This document shows, piece after piece, positions 18,004-29,900 of a stretch of DNA of 64,000 nucleotides. Positions within the stretch are counted from its first letter, which is position 1. Each line of letters begins with the position of its first letter. The notes under the pieces were generated by a model, which was given only the letters and a program-made list of their open reading frames with translations, was not told the origin of the DNA and made no database searches. The position numbers were made by a program, and so were the translations under genes. Location of the stretch: NCBI RefSeq assembly GCF_044923475.1, contig NZ_CP137338.1, positions 1,984,001-2,048,000 of the forward strand. Direction: 5' to 3'. Source of the DNA: JAAURS01 sp044923475 (GTDB lineage: Bacteria; Cyanobacteriota; Cyanobacteriia; Thermosynechococcales; Thermosynechococcaceae).

Positions 18004-18121
18004 TGCATTAGCCCCCCCGCCCCCCAATTCTGGGGGGAGAACGCCAAAAACTAGGATCGTTTTCGAAAACTAGGGTTATTTCCCCCCAGAATTGGGGGGT
18101 TAGGGGGGCGAGTGTAATGTC
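18004..18121. repeat. Palindromic G/C-run repeat, intergenic copy
   Basis: About 118 bp between two convergent genes. The left arm is TGCATTAG, C-runs, CCCCCCAATTCTGGGGGGAGA. The right arm is the inverted counterpart, TCCCCCCAGAATTGGGGGG, a G-run, then AGTGTAATGTCT. The arms would fold into a long hairpin with smaller hairpins in each arm. The centre holds a partial direct repeat AAAACTAGG. Two further copies lie inside PKS genes at 48806-48918 and 52421-52576. The defined ends and inverted symmetry suggest a small non-autonomous mobile or palindromic element. Confidence 0.85.
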
Positions 18122-18200
18122 TAAGAAACTTTTCAAACTGCCTCTCAAGTTTCTCATCCAAATAAGGGCTATAATTTCTATGAATTGGCTTGATTCATTC

Positions 18201-19313
18201 TTATTGCTCTGTTGTAGTGAGGGGGAAAGAAATTAGTAAAGTAAGAGATTCTCCCCAAGCATTCTTATCGCTTTTTATGGTAAATTCACCACCATAAAGC
18301 TTGACAATAAAGTGGGTGATGAGAAGACCTAGGCCAGCATCCAACTCTTCATAGAAAGCTTGATTTCGAGGATTATTTAGAGAAACCTTCTGCAGCAAGT
18401 CAAAGGGTAACTCGTCAGCTTTAAAGCATATAGAGTACTGAAAAGAATCTTTTATGACATTAGTCTCAACATTGACTGACGAATTCTTCTGAGGTAAAGA
18501 AAAAATAAAATCAAGTGATTCCTCAACAATTTTCTTCCAATCATTCGTTGCAATTTTTAATCTTGCATTATTTACATTTACTGTCATTGTTTTGGAGCAT
18601 TCATATTTCTTCGCCATCTGCATGGCAATCATGAAAACAAAATCACCAGGCCTCATTGTATAAATATTTTGAATGATCTTTAGCGCTTCGGGATTGCGAA
18701 ACAAAAGTTCCATGTTTAAATACATGAAAACATTTAGTATGGCGCGCTTTAAAAACTTGGCATTAACTTGAATGTGATCGCCTAATTTTTTAATGTCATC
18801 AGATTCAATAAAATTAGAATCTTGAACAAAGATTTTTGAAGCTCCTAGGATCTCATCCAAAGGATTAAATATCTTTTCGGAAATAGAGTATGAGAAACTT
18901 TCACCTATATTGCTCAGTAGAGCGTCAGTATTTTGAGTGTAAATTTTCTGTTTAGACAATCGAGCTTCAATTGTCGATAATAATTCCTTACGACTAAAGG
19001 GTTTGGTGAGATAATCATCGGCCCCTAGGTTCATGCCCTGACGAATTTCCTCCGAAGCTGCCTTTGCAGTCAGAAAAATAAAGGGCGTTAATGCTATTTC
19101 TGGATCTTGACGCAGGTTACTGAGGACATCGTAGCCATCTAAGTCTGGCATTGTTACGTCGCATAGAACTAATTCAGGACGATGCTCTTGAGCAAAAGAA
19201 ATCCCTTCAAAACCATCCTGTGCTGAAAAGACTTCATAATTTTCTGCTTCTAGAAGCTCTACTAAATTTTCGCGCACGTTAAGTTCGTCTTCAATGACAA
19301 GAATTTTGGTCAC
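18201..19313 (-). CDS. Response regulator with C-terminal histidine-kinase-like region
   Basis: N-terminal receiver domain (residues 1-122) with acidic pocket ED near residue 10, phospho-acceptor Asp53 (LCDVTMPDLDG), Thr in FLTAKA and Lys in TKPF. The C-terminal 240 residues look like a worn histidine-kinase module. A helical pair stands where HisKA would be but lacks an H box. There is an N-box-like helix with VEESLDFIF, then AGLGLLITHFIVKLYGG resembling the G2/F region. It probably acts as an output or dominant partner rather than an active kinase. The start could be GTG 19316 or GTG 19313; the latter gives a GTGA overlap with the upstream kinase gene, which I prefer. The gene is AT-rich compared with the flanking core. 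Confidence 0.82.
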   Translation of the reverse strand: MTKILVIEDELNVRENLVELLEAENYEVFSAQDGFEGISFAQEHRPELVLCDVTMPDLDGYDVLSNLRQDPEIALTPFIFLTAKAASEEIRQGMNLGADDYLTKPFSRKELLSTIEARLSKQKIYTQNTDALLSNIGESFSYSISEKIFNPLDEILGASKIFVQDSNFIESDDIKKLGDHIQVNAKFLKRAILNVFMYLNMELLFRNPEALKIIQNIYTMRPGDFVFMIAMQMAKKYECSKTMTVNVNNARLKIATNDWKKIVEESLDFIFSLPQKNSSVNVETNVIKDSFQYSICFKADELPFDLLQKVSLNNPRNQAFYEELDAGLGLLITHFIVKLYGGEFTIKSDKNAWGESLTLLISFPLTTTEQ

Positions 19314-21568
19314 CACTGATATTCCTCATTAACTTGGTCGATCGGGATTGAAACGGTAAACTTTGAGCCAGAGTTGACTTCGCTCTTGAAGGAAATGATT
19401 CCTCCTAAAGCATCGACAGATTTTTTGACGATTGACAAACCAATCCCCGTACCTCCTATAGTGCCCACATTAGTAGCGCGATGAAAAAGGTCGAAAAGAT
19501 ATTTTTGGTCTTCTTGAGGAATACCTATTCCAAGATCGACTACTTCTAAGGTAATTTGTCTGCTGTCTACCCGCAGATTGAGATCGATAGGCTTCTGAAC
19601 TGGAGAATATTTAGCAGCATTTGACAATAGGTTAGAGAGAATATGACGCAAGAGTTTGGAATCAATGACGACTCGCTGTACTCGAGTATCGTGCGTAAAA
19701 TTGAAAGCGTGATGGTTCTGTTTGGATAATTGAGTTTCTTCAATTAATTGCTGACAGAATTGAACGATGTCTATCTCGGTCGGCTTAATTTTAAGTTTAC
19801 CTACCTCTCCAGCACCAATGATCAAGACATCTTCGAGTAAGCCATTCATTCGGCGAACGGATTCTTGAATTTGCTTGAGGTACTGTAAAATTTTTTCTGG
19901 CGGCCATTTCTGCCCGTAGTGCTCTAACAATTCGCTTGCAGAAAAAATTGAAGTCAGCGGTGTCCGAAATTCGTGAGACACCATAAAAATAAATCTAGAT
20001 TTAAGTTCGCTTAATTCTTCAACTTTTTCTAAAGCACGTTGAGTCTCAACTTCAGCACGTTTGCGTTCTGTAATTTCAATAGCAACAAAAACAGCAGATC
20101 GACCTTGGGCATACTTTTGGCCAATTAGCAAGTAATGTTTCTTATTTCCTTCATCAAACTCAAACTCTAGCTCTTCACTAATGTTATCTTCCGAACCTGC
20201 AAAACAGCGTTTAGCAAAGTCAACATAATCTTTAGCTTTAGATTTGTTAAATCCAACTGTTTCTCCCATAAAATCTCTGATATCGAGTTGGAAAGTTTGT
20301 GCCATCAACTGGTTCATACCTAAATAACTCAGATCGGCACTCACCCAAGCTACGCATCCTGGAACGGCATCAAGAACCGCTTGAAGCCGATCTTTTGCTA
20401 TATGAAGTTCTCTTTCGGTTTTTTGTCGTTCTGCCTCGTGAAATTCGCGAATTTTGTTTCCAATTCGCAGTTCTAAGTTAAGTTTCTGCAACTCTGAGAT
20501 TCTGTCAAAAACTCGGCACTCGAGTTCGATATTTAATTGTTTGAGTTTCTCTTCTGCTTGCTTGCGCTCTGTGATATCTGTAATGCTCCCAACAAAACCC
20601 GTCGTTTCTCCATTAGAATTTATAAGAGGTATAACTTGGCCGACAACCCAGCGAATATCCGCTTGAGATCGAATAAATCTAAATTCAAGATGGAACGAGC
20701 CAATTCCTTGGATAAAATTTTGGTAAGACCGAACGACTTCTTCTCGATCGTCTGGGTGAACGTGCTCTATCCAATTCTGGCCTAAATTTTCTTCAGATTC
20801 TAGGATGCCTATATTTTGTAGGTATGTTCGATCTTCTGGATGGAGACTTTCAGTCCAATTTTGACTTAATCCAGTTTTCGTATCTGTCAAACATAAATTT
20901 TTTAAGTAGGTATTGGTATAAATTTGCTTGCCCAACAAGTCAGCTTGAAAAATTCCAATTGGGACGTATTCGCTAAGAATGTGAAAATACTCTTCACTTT
21001 CTCTTAAATCTGTTTCCGCTTTTTTTCTTTTATTTTGATCTTTAGCATCAATCTGCTGTAGCCGATCGTTCTGCATTTTCCAGCGATGACAAGCGATTCC
21101 ATGCCGAATCGTTCGCTGAAGAATTTTAGAGTCCCGTAGTTCTTCTAAGGTTATGTAGTCATAGGCTCCGATGTCAAAAGCAGCTATTGCGATCGCCTCA
21201 TCCTCGCGATCGACAACGGCAAGTATAGGAATATCGAGTTGCGTTCCAATGCTAGCGACTTTATTTAACCATTCTTCAGATGAAGACGCTTGCTTAACTA
21301 AGATGAGACTAATATTAGTTTGACAAACGAGATCGAAAACTTCTTCAATATTAGCCGCCTTATAAATTCCCCAATTGGAGTCAAGTTGACAACGAGTTAG
21401 ATCGATATCAAATCGATCTGAAGTATTAATTTCAGAAAGATATAAAATCCTAAGTGGATCGCCCTTATCGAGAAAAAGTTTACTTTCTAAGTTCTCAGAT
21501 ATTATTGAATTTGTCTTCAAAGCATTCCATGCATCGATCTCATTGACTTCTATGTCGTTATCCATCAT
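19310..21568 (-). CDS. Soluble PAS sensor histidine kinase with degenerate receiver
   Basis: About 752 residues with no membrane span. The N-terminal 40-165 region is a receiver-like fold without phospho-acceptor (LILVKQ where LLLxD is expected). A PAS domain follows at about 190-345 ending in SITDITERKQ, then a coiled coil and a second PAS ending in AIEITERKRAE near 505. The kinase has FMVSHEFRTPLTSI (phospho-His), NLLSNAAKY, DLGIGIP and GGTGIGLSIVKK, so it looks active. Within the first PAS, a segment QNWTESLHPEDR is repeated about 34 residues later as QNWIEHVHPDDR. The frame opens at TTG 21574, but ATG 21568 or 21565 is more plausible. It overlaps the downstream regulator gene by 4 to 7 bases, so the two form a two-component pair. 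Confidence 0.88.
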   Translation of the reverse strand: MMDNDIEVNEIDAWNALKTNSIISENLESKLFLDKGDPLRILYLSEINTSDRFDIDLTRCQLDSNWGIYKAANIEEVFDLVCQTNISLILVKQASSSEEWLNKVASIGTQLDIPILAVVDREDEAIAIAAFDIGAYDYITLEELRDSKILQRTIRHGIACHRWKMQNDRLQQIDAKDQNKRKKAETDLRESEEYFHILSEYVPIGIFQADLLGKQIYTNTYLKNLCLTDTKTGLSQNWTESLHPEDRTYLQNIGILESEENLGQNWIEHVHPDDREEVVRSYQNFIQGIGSFHLEFRFIRSQADIRWVVGQVIPLINSNGETTGFVGSITDITERKQAEEKLKQLNIELECRVFDRISELQKLNLELRIGNKIREFHEAERQKTERELHIAKDRLQAVLDAVPGCVAWVSADLSYLGMNQLMAQTFQLDIRDFMGETVGFNKSKAKDYVDFAKRCFAGSEDNISEELEFEFDEGNKKHYLLIGQKYAQGRSAVFVAIEITERKRAEVETQRALEKVEELSELKSRFIFMVSHEFRTPLTSIFSASELLEHYGQKWPPEKILQYLKQIQESVRRMNGLLEDVLIIGAGEVGKLKIKPTEIDIVQFCQQLIEETQLSKQNHHAFNFTHDTRVQRVVIDSKLLRHILSNLLSNAAKYSPVQKPIDLNLRVDSRQITLEVVDLGIGIPQEDQKYLFDLFHRATNVGTIGGTGIGLSIVKKSVDALGGIISFKSEVNSGSKFTVSIPIDQVNEEYQW

Positions 21569-21721
21569 CTTCAACTCGCGTGCATTTGTTGGAGAGGCAA
21601 TTTTCGATCGGGCAATTTAAAATTGTTTGCTATCAAAATCTTACTCGTTCAACTTTCTTCTCTTGCAACATAAATTTATTTATCAGACAAATTAATATTG
21701 GATAGATAGCGTGGAAAAATC

Positions 21722-23575
21722 TTAAATATTAAATGTTTGACAAGATAATAGGAGTTGCTTTGCAGCTTCTGAGTCCAATGGTTTAGCAAACCAGTAGCCT
21801 TGGGCATAATCGCAACCTAACTGTTGCAGTTGTAAAATCTGTTCTGAAGTTTCAACTCCTTCCGCCACCACCATAATGCCCAAACTTTGAGCCATAGAAG
21901 TCATTGCTTCAACGATCCGCAGGCCGTCCCCACTGGGCGCAAGGCGGCAAATAAAGGAGCGATCTATTTTGAGTGCATCTACTGAAAAACGGTGTAAGTA
22001 GCTTAACGAAGAATAACCCGTGCCAAAATCGTCTATTGTAAGCTGAATATGGCGATCTTTTAGTGCCTTCAAAATTATATTGTTTGATTGGGGATCGTCC
22101 ATGAGAACACTTTCCGTGATCTCTAGATTTAAATTTTTACTGTCAAAATCCGTCTTTTCAAAAATTTCATCGATCGTATCGATGAGTCCGGGTTGAGAAA
22201 ATTGTTTTGCTGATAAATTAACGCTGATTTTTAAAGAGAGAGACTTTTGACTGACTTCGCTCGTTGCAGTTGTCTCAAGATCGGTTTTCAAATCCTGAAA
22301 TTGACGGCAAGCTTCTTCTAAAATCCAATAACCCAGAGGAACAATTAGCCCAGTCTCTTCAGCGACTGGAACAAAGTCGATAGGAGAAATAAGACCGCGC
22401 TTGGGATGGTTCCATCGCACTAATGCTTCAAATCCCTCAATCTCACCAGATTTAAGCGATACGATAGGTTGATACTGAAGAAAAAACTCCTTGCGCTCTA
22501 TTGCTCGGCGTAAGTCTGTCTCTAGCTGCAATCGTTTTTGGGCGTTATTGTATAGATCTGTATTAAAGACATAATATCTAGCCTTCCCCAATGCTTTGGC
22601 TCGATACATTGCAATATCTGCATTGCGCACTAAATCCTCTGGATGTCTGACTTCAAAGTTGCCTAAGACAATGCCAATACTAGCGCTCACAAACATTTCA
22701 TGGAGCTCTATATTAAAGGGAGAAGCTAAAGCACTTTGAAGCTTTTGTGCTAGTTGTTGAGCATCGTCAACCCGTTCGATTGCCTTAAGTATAACAATAA
22801 ATTCGTCCCCACCAAATCGCGCCAGAGTGGCATTGGAAGGCAAAGAGTTCATAAGGCGATGGGCGATCTCAACGAGCAGTCGATCGCCAACCATATGCCC
22901 TAGCGAATCGTTGATGACTTTAAATCGATCGCAGTCCAGAAATAATACTGCAAATTGATAGTTAGTCTCTTGTTTTGCTTTCGCGATCGAGTCCTGTAAC
23001 TGCTGCATCAGCCACGTACGATTGGGTAAATCCGTTAGTGGATCGTGCCATGCCATGTGCTCCAGCATAGCCTGTGCTTTTCTGCGCTCTATATTTTCCT
23101 GTTCCAATGCTTGCGTTGCAGCAGTCAGTTCTAATGTACGCTCTGCTACCCGCTTTTCCAGTTCTATATTCAAGTCCTTTAATTTTGTGCGTGCCGCTTT
23201 AATCTGCATGTGATTCTCAATGCGACTCAAAACTTCCATCATTTCAAATGGTTTGGTAATGTAGTCAACTCCCCCGGCTGAAAAAGCTTTCATTTTATCT
23301 AAACCGTCGTCCAGAGCGCTGATAAAAATAACAGGAATGTCTTGATGTTGGGAGTCTTTCTTAAGCTGCCGACAGACTTCATAGCCATTCATATCGGGCA
23401 TGTTGATATCTAGCAAAATCAGATCTGGATGAACGGATTTAACTCCCATTAATGCCGAGGAGCCATTGATTGCTCGTCTTACTTCATATCCAGCTTTAGT
23501 TAGAATCGAAAAGAGCAACTCAAGATTCTCGACTCGGTCATCAACAAGTAAGATCTTTCCCTTGAAGTTATTCAT
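21722..23575 (-). CDS. Response regulator REC-GGDEF-EAL (c-di-GMP turnover)
   Basis: 617 residues. The receiver (1-125) has LLVDD, Asp56 in LLDINMPDMNG and a Lys in TKPF. A coiled coil at 130-175 leads to the diguanylate cyclase domain with ARFGGDEFIVIL intact. No RxxD inhibitory site precedes the motif. The EAL phosphodiesterase domain (about 355-605) keeps EGFEALVRW, NLSAKQF, ITESVLMDD, DDFGTGYSSLSYL, LKIDRSFI and AEGVET, so hydrolysis of c-di-GMP is also possible. It lies on the same strand as the kinases, 147 bases upstream of the PAS kinase gene, and would be controlled by phosphorylation from one of them. Its closeness to MshEN-like-domain enzymes may be meaningful. Confidence 0.92.
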   Translation of the reverse strand: MNNFKGKILLVDDRVENLELLFSILTKAGYEVRRAINGSSALMGVKSVHPDLILLDINMPDMNGYEVCRQLKKDSQHQDIPVIFISALDDGLDKMKAFSAGGVDYITKPFEMMEVLSRIENHMQIKAARTKLKDLNIELEKRVAERTLELTAATQALEQENIERRKAQAMLEHMAWHDPLTDLPNRTWLMQQLQDSIAKAKQETNYQFAVLFLDCDRFKVINDSLGHMVGDRLLVEIAHRLMNSLPSNATLARFGGDEFIVILKAIERVDDAQQLAQKLQSALASPFNIELHEMFVSASIGIVLGNFEVRHPEDLVRNADIAMYRAKALGKARYYVFNTDLYNNAQKRLQLETDLRRAIERKEFFLQYQPIVSLKSGEIEGFEALVRWNHPKRGLISPIDFVPVAEETGLIVPLGYWILEEACRQFQDLKTDLETTATSEVSQKSLSLKISVNLSAKQFSQPGLIDTIDEIFEKTDFDSKNLNLEITESVLMDDPQSNNIILKALKDRHIQLTIDDFGTGYSSLSYLHRFSVDALKIDRSFICRLAPSGDGLRIVEAMTSMAQSLGIMVVAEGVETSEQILQLQQLGCDYAQGYWFAKPLDSEAAKQLLLSCQTFNI

Positions 23576-23923
23576 CTTTTCGTAAATTGGTTGTAAAATT
23601 AGTTGTCAATTAAAAGCCGAACTATTGAATTGTTGTTATTTTGAGCTGTAGCTCGTGTACCTGGTTTTATTAAAAAAATGATAGAGATGATATTTAATCG
23701 AATTTTATGAATTTTGGTATTATCTTTTAAAGTACCCAACTTTTAACCAGATCCGACAGCAAATGGAAGTTATTCTTAAAAATTTTTCTACCTTCCTTAT
23801 CGCTGTAGGAATGAGTATAAACTACTACTCTTTCATTTGATTTTGAGTTTAGGGTCTACAATAGCTAATCTTGTAAAAATACTGTGAAAGAACTAAGGAG
23901 GAGGATGTAGCAAGAATAGTATC
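23576..23923. other. 348-bp AT-rich spacer
   Basis: Lies between the start of the REC-GGDEF-EAL gene and the end of the 2041-residue kinase gene, both on the minus strand. No coding frame is seen. The promoter of the GGDEF-EAL gene is expected here, but I cannot single out convincing -35/-10 boxes because the whole stretch is AT-rich. Confidence 0.4.
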
Positions 23924-26900
23924 CTATTTAACAGATTTAGTCTGAACTAGGTTGACAATTCGATCGAAGCGGAAATTTTTGAGCAAGTTCCTGAGGGTAC
24001 TCGCGATCTCGGGATATTCTTCGCTTATTTGCTCGATCAGCTCTGTGAGTTTAGATTCGTGAAGTTCGGAGGCGGCAAGATTGACTCGATCCAACCATTC
24101 TGGAGAGATTTTCTGGAAATCTTCTGATGTGACGGCGTCCAGAAGCGCGTCGGATTCGGTTTCTAACTTCAGCCCGGCAGTCTGCAAATTTGCCTCGCGC
24201 AGATAACGCACGCCTAAATGTTTGGCGATCGTTTCAAAAAGTGCCTCTGCCTGAAACGGTTTGTGGACGAAATCGTCAAATCCCATTTCCATGCTTTTCA
24301 AGCGAGTTTCCTCAAAGGTATTTGCTGTAATTGCAATGACGATCGGAGGTTGCTGTTGAGCTTGCGCGGCTTGGCGTTTGATCGCTTGCGTTGCTTCGCA
24401 ACCGTCCATTACGGGCATTTGCAGATCCATCAAAATCAGATGGGGCGAATGGGTTTGCCAAACGGCGATCGCCTCCTCTCCATTTGATGCAACCCGAACC
24501 TCGAACCCCACCCCTTCAAGTAACTGCACTAAGACCTGCTGATTTTCCCCTCGATCTTCTGCTACCAAGATTCGATAGACCAATTGGCCGGGTGCCAACC
24601 CAGTAATATTACTCAACGATTGAGAAGTTAACGAAACTTTTTCGAAGGCACACACCTGAATATCGAAAGAAAAGCAAGACCCTCGACCCACCGTACTTTT
24701 CACTCTAATATCTCCCCCCATTAACCGGACAAAAGTTCGGCTAATGGGTAATCCGAGGCCTGTCCCTTCTTGGGACTTTCGGCCTGCCTCCGTTTGAGCA
24801 AAGGCTTCAAATAAATCTTCCAGCTCGTGGGGGGCAATCCCAGGTCCTGTATCTTCCACTTCAAAAAGCAGAGATGTGGCTGTTTGACCTGAAGGACAAA
24901 TCTTGGTAGTATCCTTTCCGCTGTATTTTTGACTGACCCGGAGCTTTACGCTACCTTGCTGCGTAAACTTAATTGCATTGCCCAAAAGATTAATTAAGAC
25001 CTGGCGTAACTTCCCGTCATCGGCCTGTATAAATTGAGGGATGTCTTGAGAACATTCGACTTCAAACTTAAGATTTTTCGAAGTTGCCTTCATCAATAGC
25101 ATTTCATGAATGGACGAGACCAGAGCCTGAAGATCGAAGGTTGTTTCGTGTAGTGTCGTTCGGCCAGACTCAATTTTAGACATCGTTAATACATCGTTGA
25201 TCAATGTCAGCAAATGTTCGCCACTTCGATTGATGATGTCTAATTTTGCGCGTTGTTCGGGAGAAGTGGACGGATCTCGATGCAGGAGCTGACTGAACCC
25301 CAAAACTGCGTTGAGGGGTGTGCGGAGTTCGTGGCTCATATTAGCTAGAAACTCGCTTTTAGCCCGATTGGCTTTTTCCGATGCTTCCTTGGCGCGCTCA
25401 GCTTCTTGTTTGGCGATCTGCAACTCTAGCGTCCGGTCTTTCACCTTTTGCTCGACTGAGGCATAAAGCTGAGCATTTTCAATAGAAATAGCGGCTTGAG
25501 CCATAAGAAACTGAAGAACCTCTAAGCGGTCTGTTGTAAAAGCATCAGTAGTCAAGTTATTTTCAAGATAGAGAATGCCAACCAAGGTTCCTTGACGTTG
25601 AATTGGCATACAAAGAATGGAAAGTGGCTGGTACTGTGCTATGTAGGAGTCCGCAGCAAATCTTGTCTCAGCAGTAGCGTTAGCTAAAACCAAGGCTTGT
25701 TGCGTGCGCTCGACGTAATTGAGTACCGACATCGATAGCTTTTGACTCGATTGAGGTTGTGCGTCAAACAATTTGAATCTATCAATATGACATTCATCCT
25801 GAGTACAGCGAGCTTTTAAAACGAGGTTCTCTTCTTCTATGAGTAACAGAGAACCTTTCTCAGCACCTGCATTCTCAAGCACGACTTTCATAATTGCGGC
25901 TAAAAGCGTATCTAGGTCAATTTCCTGGGAAAGTGCTTGGGATGCTCGCATTATAGATAACCAGTCTAAGGTATCTGCCCTACGACTTAGATGCGTTTCT
26001 TCGGAAAAGGTTGTTAGAGTATTGATGCTTAGATTTGATTCAGATTTCTGGAAAAGATCGAGCAAGTCTGGATGGCGTCGTTCTAAATCGCGTAGCTTTG
26101 CTTTGGCACCCCAGCGCTCATAGGCATAGTAGGCATTAATGAGATATGTTTGTGCGATTGTTGTTTTGCCCCAGCCTAGATAAAACAAACCTGCAAGCTC
26201 GTGGGCAAGGGCTTCTTCGTTGAGGTATTCATTTTCTTGAGCAAGGGCGATCGCTCGATCGTAGGCAGACATTGCTTCAATATATTGACCCAAGACCCTG
26301 TGCTGTTCTGCCTGAACCAAGTAATATTTATGCAGAAAATTCATGGGTGCGCTCTCAGCCCACTTTTCCAGCTTATTATTTAGTTGCGCTACTGCTTCTA
26401 AAATACGGGATTGTTCGGCTGAGTCTTTCTCTGGGTAGATAAACAATAAAACTAAAAGTTTGTAAAAATAAAAACTGACAGCTACAATCCTGCAAGGAAC
26501 CGCATCCAGATAATTTTCAGAAAATTCTGCATATTTTAGAGCCTTTGCAAAATCACGAAAAAGACAATAAAAATGTAGCTTATTTAAGTGATATAAAAAG
26601 ATTGCTTGTCTGTTTTCTGTTTTTTCGAACTTCCTTAAAGTAATTAATTCATTATCTAAATCTTTGTCGTATGTACGATCGCTTGTTGTGTCTCCAATAA
26701 GATTTGAAACTGCGTGCCAATTAATCTCATAAAATCTAATAGTAATTTCTTGCTTAAGATTTAACAAACTTTTATGGTAATTTGAAAACTCTTCTTCAAG
26801 AAAAATGAGTGACCTCCCGCACCAGAAAGAATGTTCGACATACTCAACTAAGGAAAAGCTTGCATGAACTAAATCTCCGACTTCAAGACTCATTACATAG

Positions 26901-29900
26901 TTATTGAGCAAGGGATGAAGTGTTTTATTAAGATGATTTTTCCAATAAAAAATAAACGTATTAAATGTAAATATTGAGATTACCAAATCATTTTTATTGT
27001 CAAACTTATTACATAAACGAATACCTAGACTTCCAAATTTATAGATAATGTCAATCTCTTTTTCTAGAGTCCATAGAATTACACTGTATGCAATATAATT
27101 CCATGAAGAAATAGAACAATTTCCTTTTTCAAGTGACAAATTAATTTGTTTTAAAAGTAATAAGGAAAAGAGACGTGGATTGCATGAGTAGGTGATGGGT
27201 AAAAGACGCCCAATAAGATCCATAATGATTAAGCTGTCAGGCTCGGTCATAACGGGCAAATTCAGCAAATCTTCAGAGTCTTTATTTTCTAGCCTAAATT
27301 GCGTCTCGTGAAATTGATTTTGGATATCACCCGAGGAAATTTGACCTGGAAAGTTTATTCCAAATTTATCGAGAATTTCTAGGCCAACGGTGACGGCTTT
27401 TTGGCTTTGTGCTTGTGCTTTATATGCCTCAATTTTGACCTGATATCCTTTAATTGTATCTGATTTATTTTTGCTGTAAACTATGATCTCATTCACGAAA
27501 TATTCCATCTGAGTATAATCTCCAAGTAGAAGAGTAGACTCAATTACACCATAATGTAATTCAAGCATTAATTCATAGTTTGTACGCCATCCGTCAGATT
27601 CGAGTAATTTTATGCCTGTATGGAAATAATTTGTTGACTCTATATAGGAAGTTGATGTTTGTGCTTTACATCCTGCCAACCAATTCAACTGAGCTAATCG
27701 GCTTTTTTCTGAAGTGCTTTTTATATATAAAATACCTTGATTGAGGTGATTTACAATTTCACAAAGTTGTTCGGAGGGAGTAGATGGGGAAAGAGTGCCG
27801 AGTAAAAAATGTCCAATAACAAGATGAAGGTTGTTTTTGCTCTCAATAGGAATTAATGAGTAAGCGGCCTGATGGATACGATCGTGAACAAAGCTATAAA
27901 TGCATTCGTATGAATCGAATTGTAATGTATCTAGAGAACCAGAATCGTGAACTGAAGATCGTTCGCTTGTAGAAGACAAGCTTTCCCGATCGAGATCGTA
28001 ACTGGCATGAGTAGAAGTAATTAAACCAGCTTGTAATACATCCCAAAGATAAGTACGAACCTCTAGCTGAGAATATCCAGAAACATGCGCGAGAAGTTTG
28101 CTTGAAAAAGAAATCCCTTGACAAGAAGCTATTTCCAACAAGTTTTGAGTTTCTGGTGAAAATTTTTGAATTTGCTGAATAATGAGTTCGATGATACTAT
28201 CGGCAAATGAATCGCTTTGAATCTTAGATAAACTCCATTCCCATACTCGTTGCTCCCAATTAAAAGTAATGAGTTGTCTCTGATATAGAGTTTTGATATA
28301 TTGGATGTAGAAAAAAGAATTTCCTTGAGTTTTGTTGTAAATCCATTGAGCAAGAGGTTTGCTAAGATGAGAGGGATTTTTAAACGTGTCAAATAATAAA
28401 TTATTCCATGCATCTAGAGGTGGGGATGTTAAATGGATATCTTGTACAATCGTGGTAGTCTTGCGAATTTTACTAATACTTAACGTTAGAGGATGGTTTG
28501 CCTCAACTTCGTTTTGCCGATAAGCTCCGATAATGAGTAAATAGGGATTAGTAGTCTGACTCATTAAAGAGTGAATCAGCTGTAGTGATCCGAGGTCTGC
28601 CCATTGTAAATCATCTAAAAACAATACCAAGGGATGTTTACTTTGAGGAAAAATTTGGATGAATTGCTGAAAAACAAAATTAAATCGATTTTGTGACTGA
28701 ATTGCTTCAAGATTATTCAGTACAGGTTGCTTGCCGATTAGAAATTCTAGCTCTGGTAACACTTCGATCAAAATTTGACCATTTTCACCCAATGCTCCTA
28801 TGATTTTTTTTTGCCAAACTTTGATTTGAGTTTTACTCTCTGTTAATAGTTGATAAATCAAATCTTTGAATGCATTTACAATGGCTTCTAAAGGACGGTT
28901 ATTATGAAATTGATTGTATTTTCCACTAATAAAATAGCCTTTCTTCTCTATAACTAATCTTTGGATTTCTTTGACAAAAGAAGTTTTGCCAACTCCTGAA
29001 TTTCCGGATACCATTACGATCTCTGTCTGTCCATTTTCAACCCGCTCATAAGCCGATCTTAGAGTTTCTAGATCTTTTTCACGACCATATAACTTCTCTG
29101 GAATTACTAGACGGTCGCAAAAATCTTGCGATCCTAAATCAAATGTTTTATTGATGCCTTTTAGCCAATTAGCTTGAGAGTGCTCTAGATCTTTTTTTAA
29201 TCCAAAAGCAGTTTGATAGCGTTCCTCGGGTACTTTAGCTAATAATTTTAGAATGATTTGATTGAGCGATTGAGGTAATGTCGAGTTGAGCTGAAGAGGT
29301 GGAATGGGGGAACGAGCAATTTGTTCGTGAATGAGTTCAAGAAGTTCAAAAGAACGAAATGGAAGACAACCGGTAAGTAGCTCGTAGAATGTAATACCTA
29401 GTGAATAAAAGTCTGTCCGATGGTCAATACTACGATTCATTCGGCCAGTTTGTTCGGGCGACATATACGCCAATGTTCCTTCTAGTGATTCTGGCCTTTG
29501 AATGCTTTGGCTTTCGCTATTCAATCGAGAGGCAATACTAAAATCTGTTAGCTTGATCTCTTGCGTGACAGGATGAATTAAAATATTCTCAGGATTTATA
29601 TCTTTATGTATTACCTTCGAATGGTATAAACTTTCTAAAGATTGAACTAGTTGAAGGGCGATATGAAAAAAAGTCGAGAGTGAAATGAGCTTAACGGTAT
29701 TATTTCCGCTCGGTAATTTTCCTTGAGTTAAATCTCTAATGATTTGAGATTTAAGATACTCCTTCAGAGAGATGCCCCCAAAGTCTTCTAAAATTAGCGC
29801 AAGTCCATTTTTATGTCGTTCTAACCCATAGGATTTAATTATTCTTGAGTCATTCAGTAAATTAATCACCGTATATTGATGACGAAACTGAGCGAGTTCT

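Noticed and set aside
23895..23910. AAGGAGGAGG followed at once by ATG-TAG, a start-stop element
   Set aside because: The ribosome binding site abuts the ATG with no spacer and no plus-strand gene follows; most likely chance.
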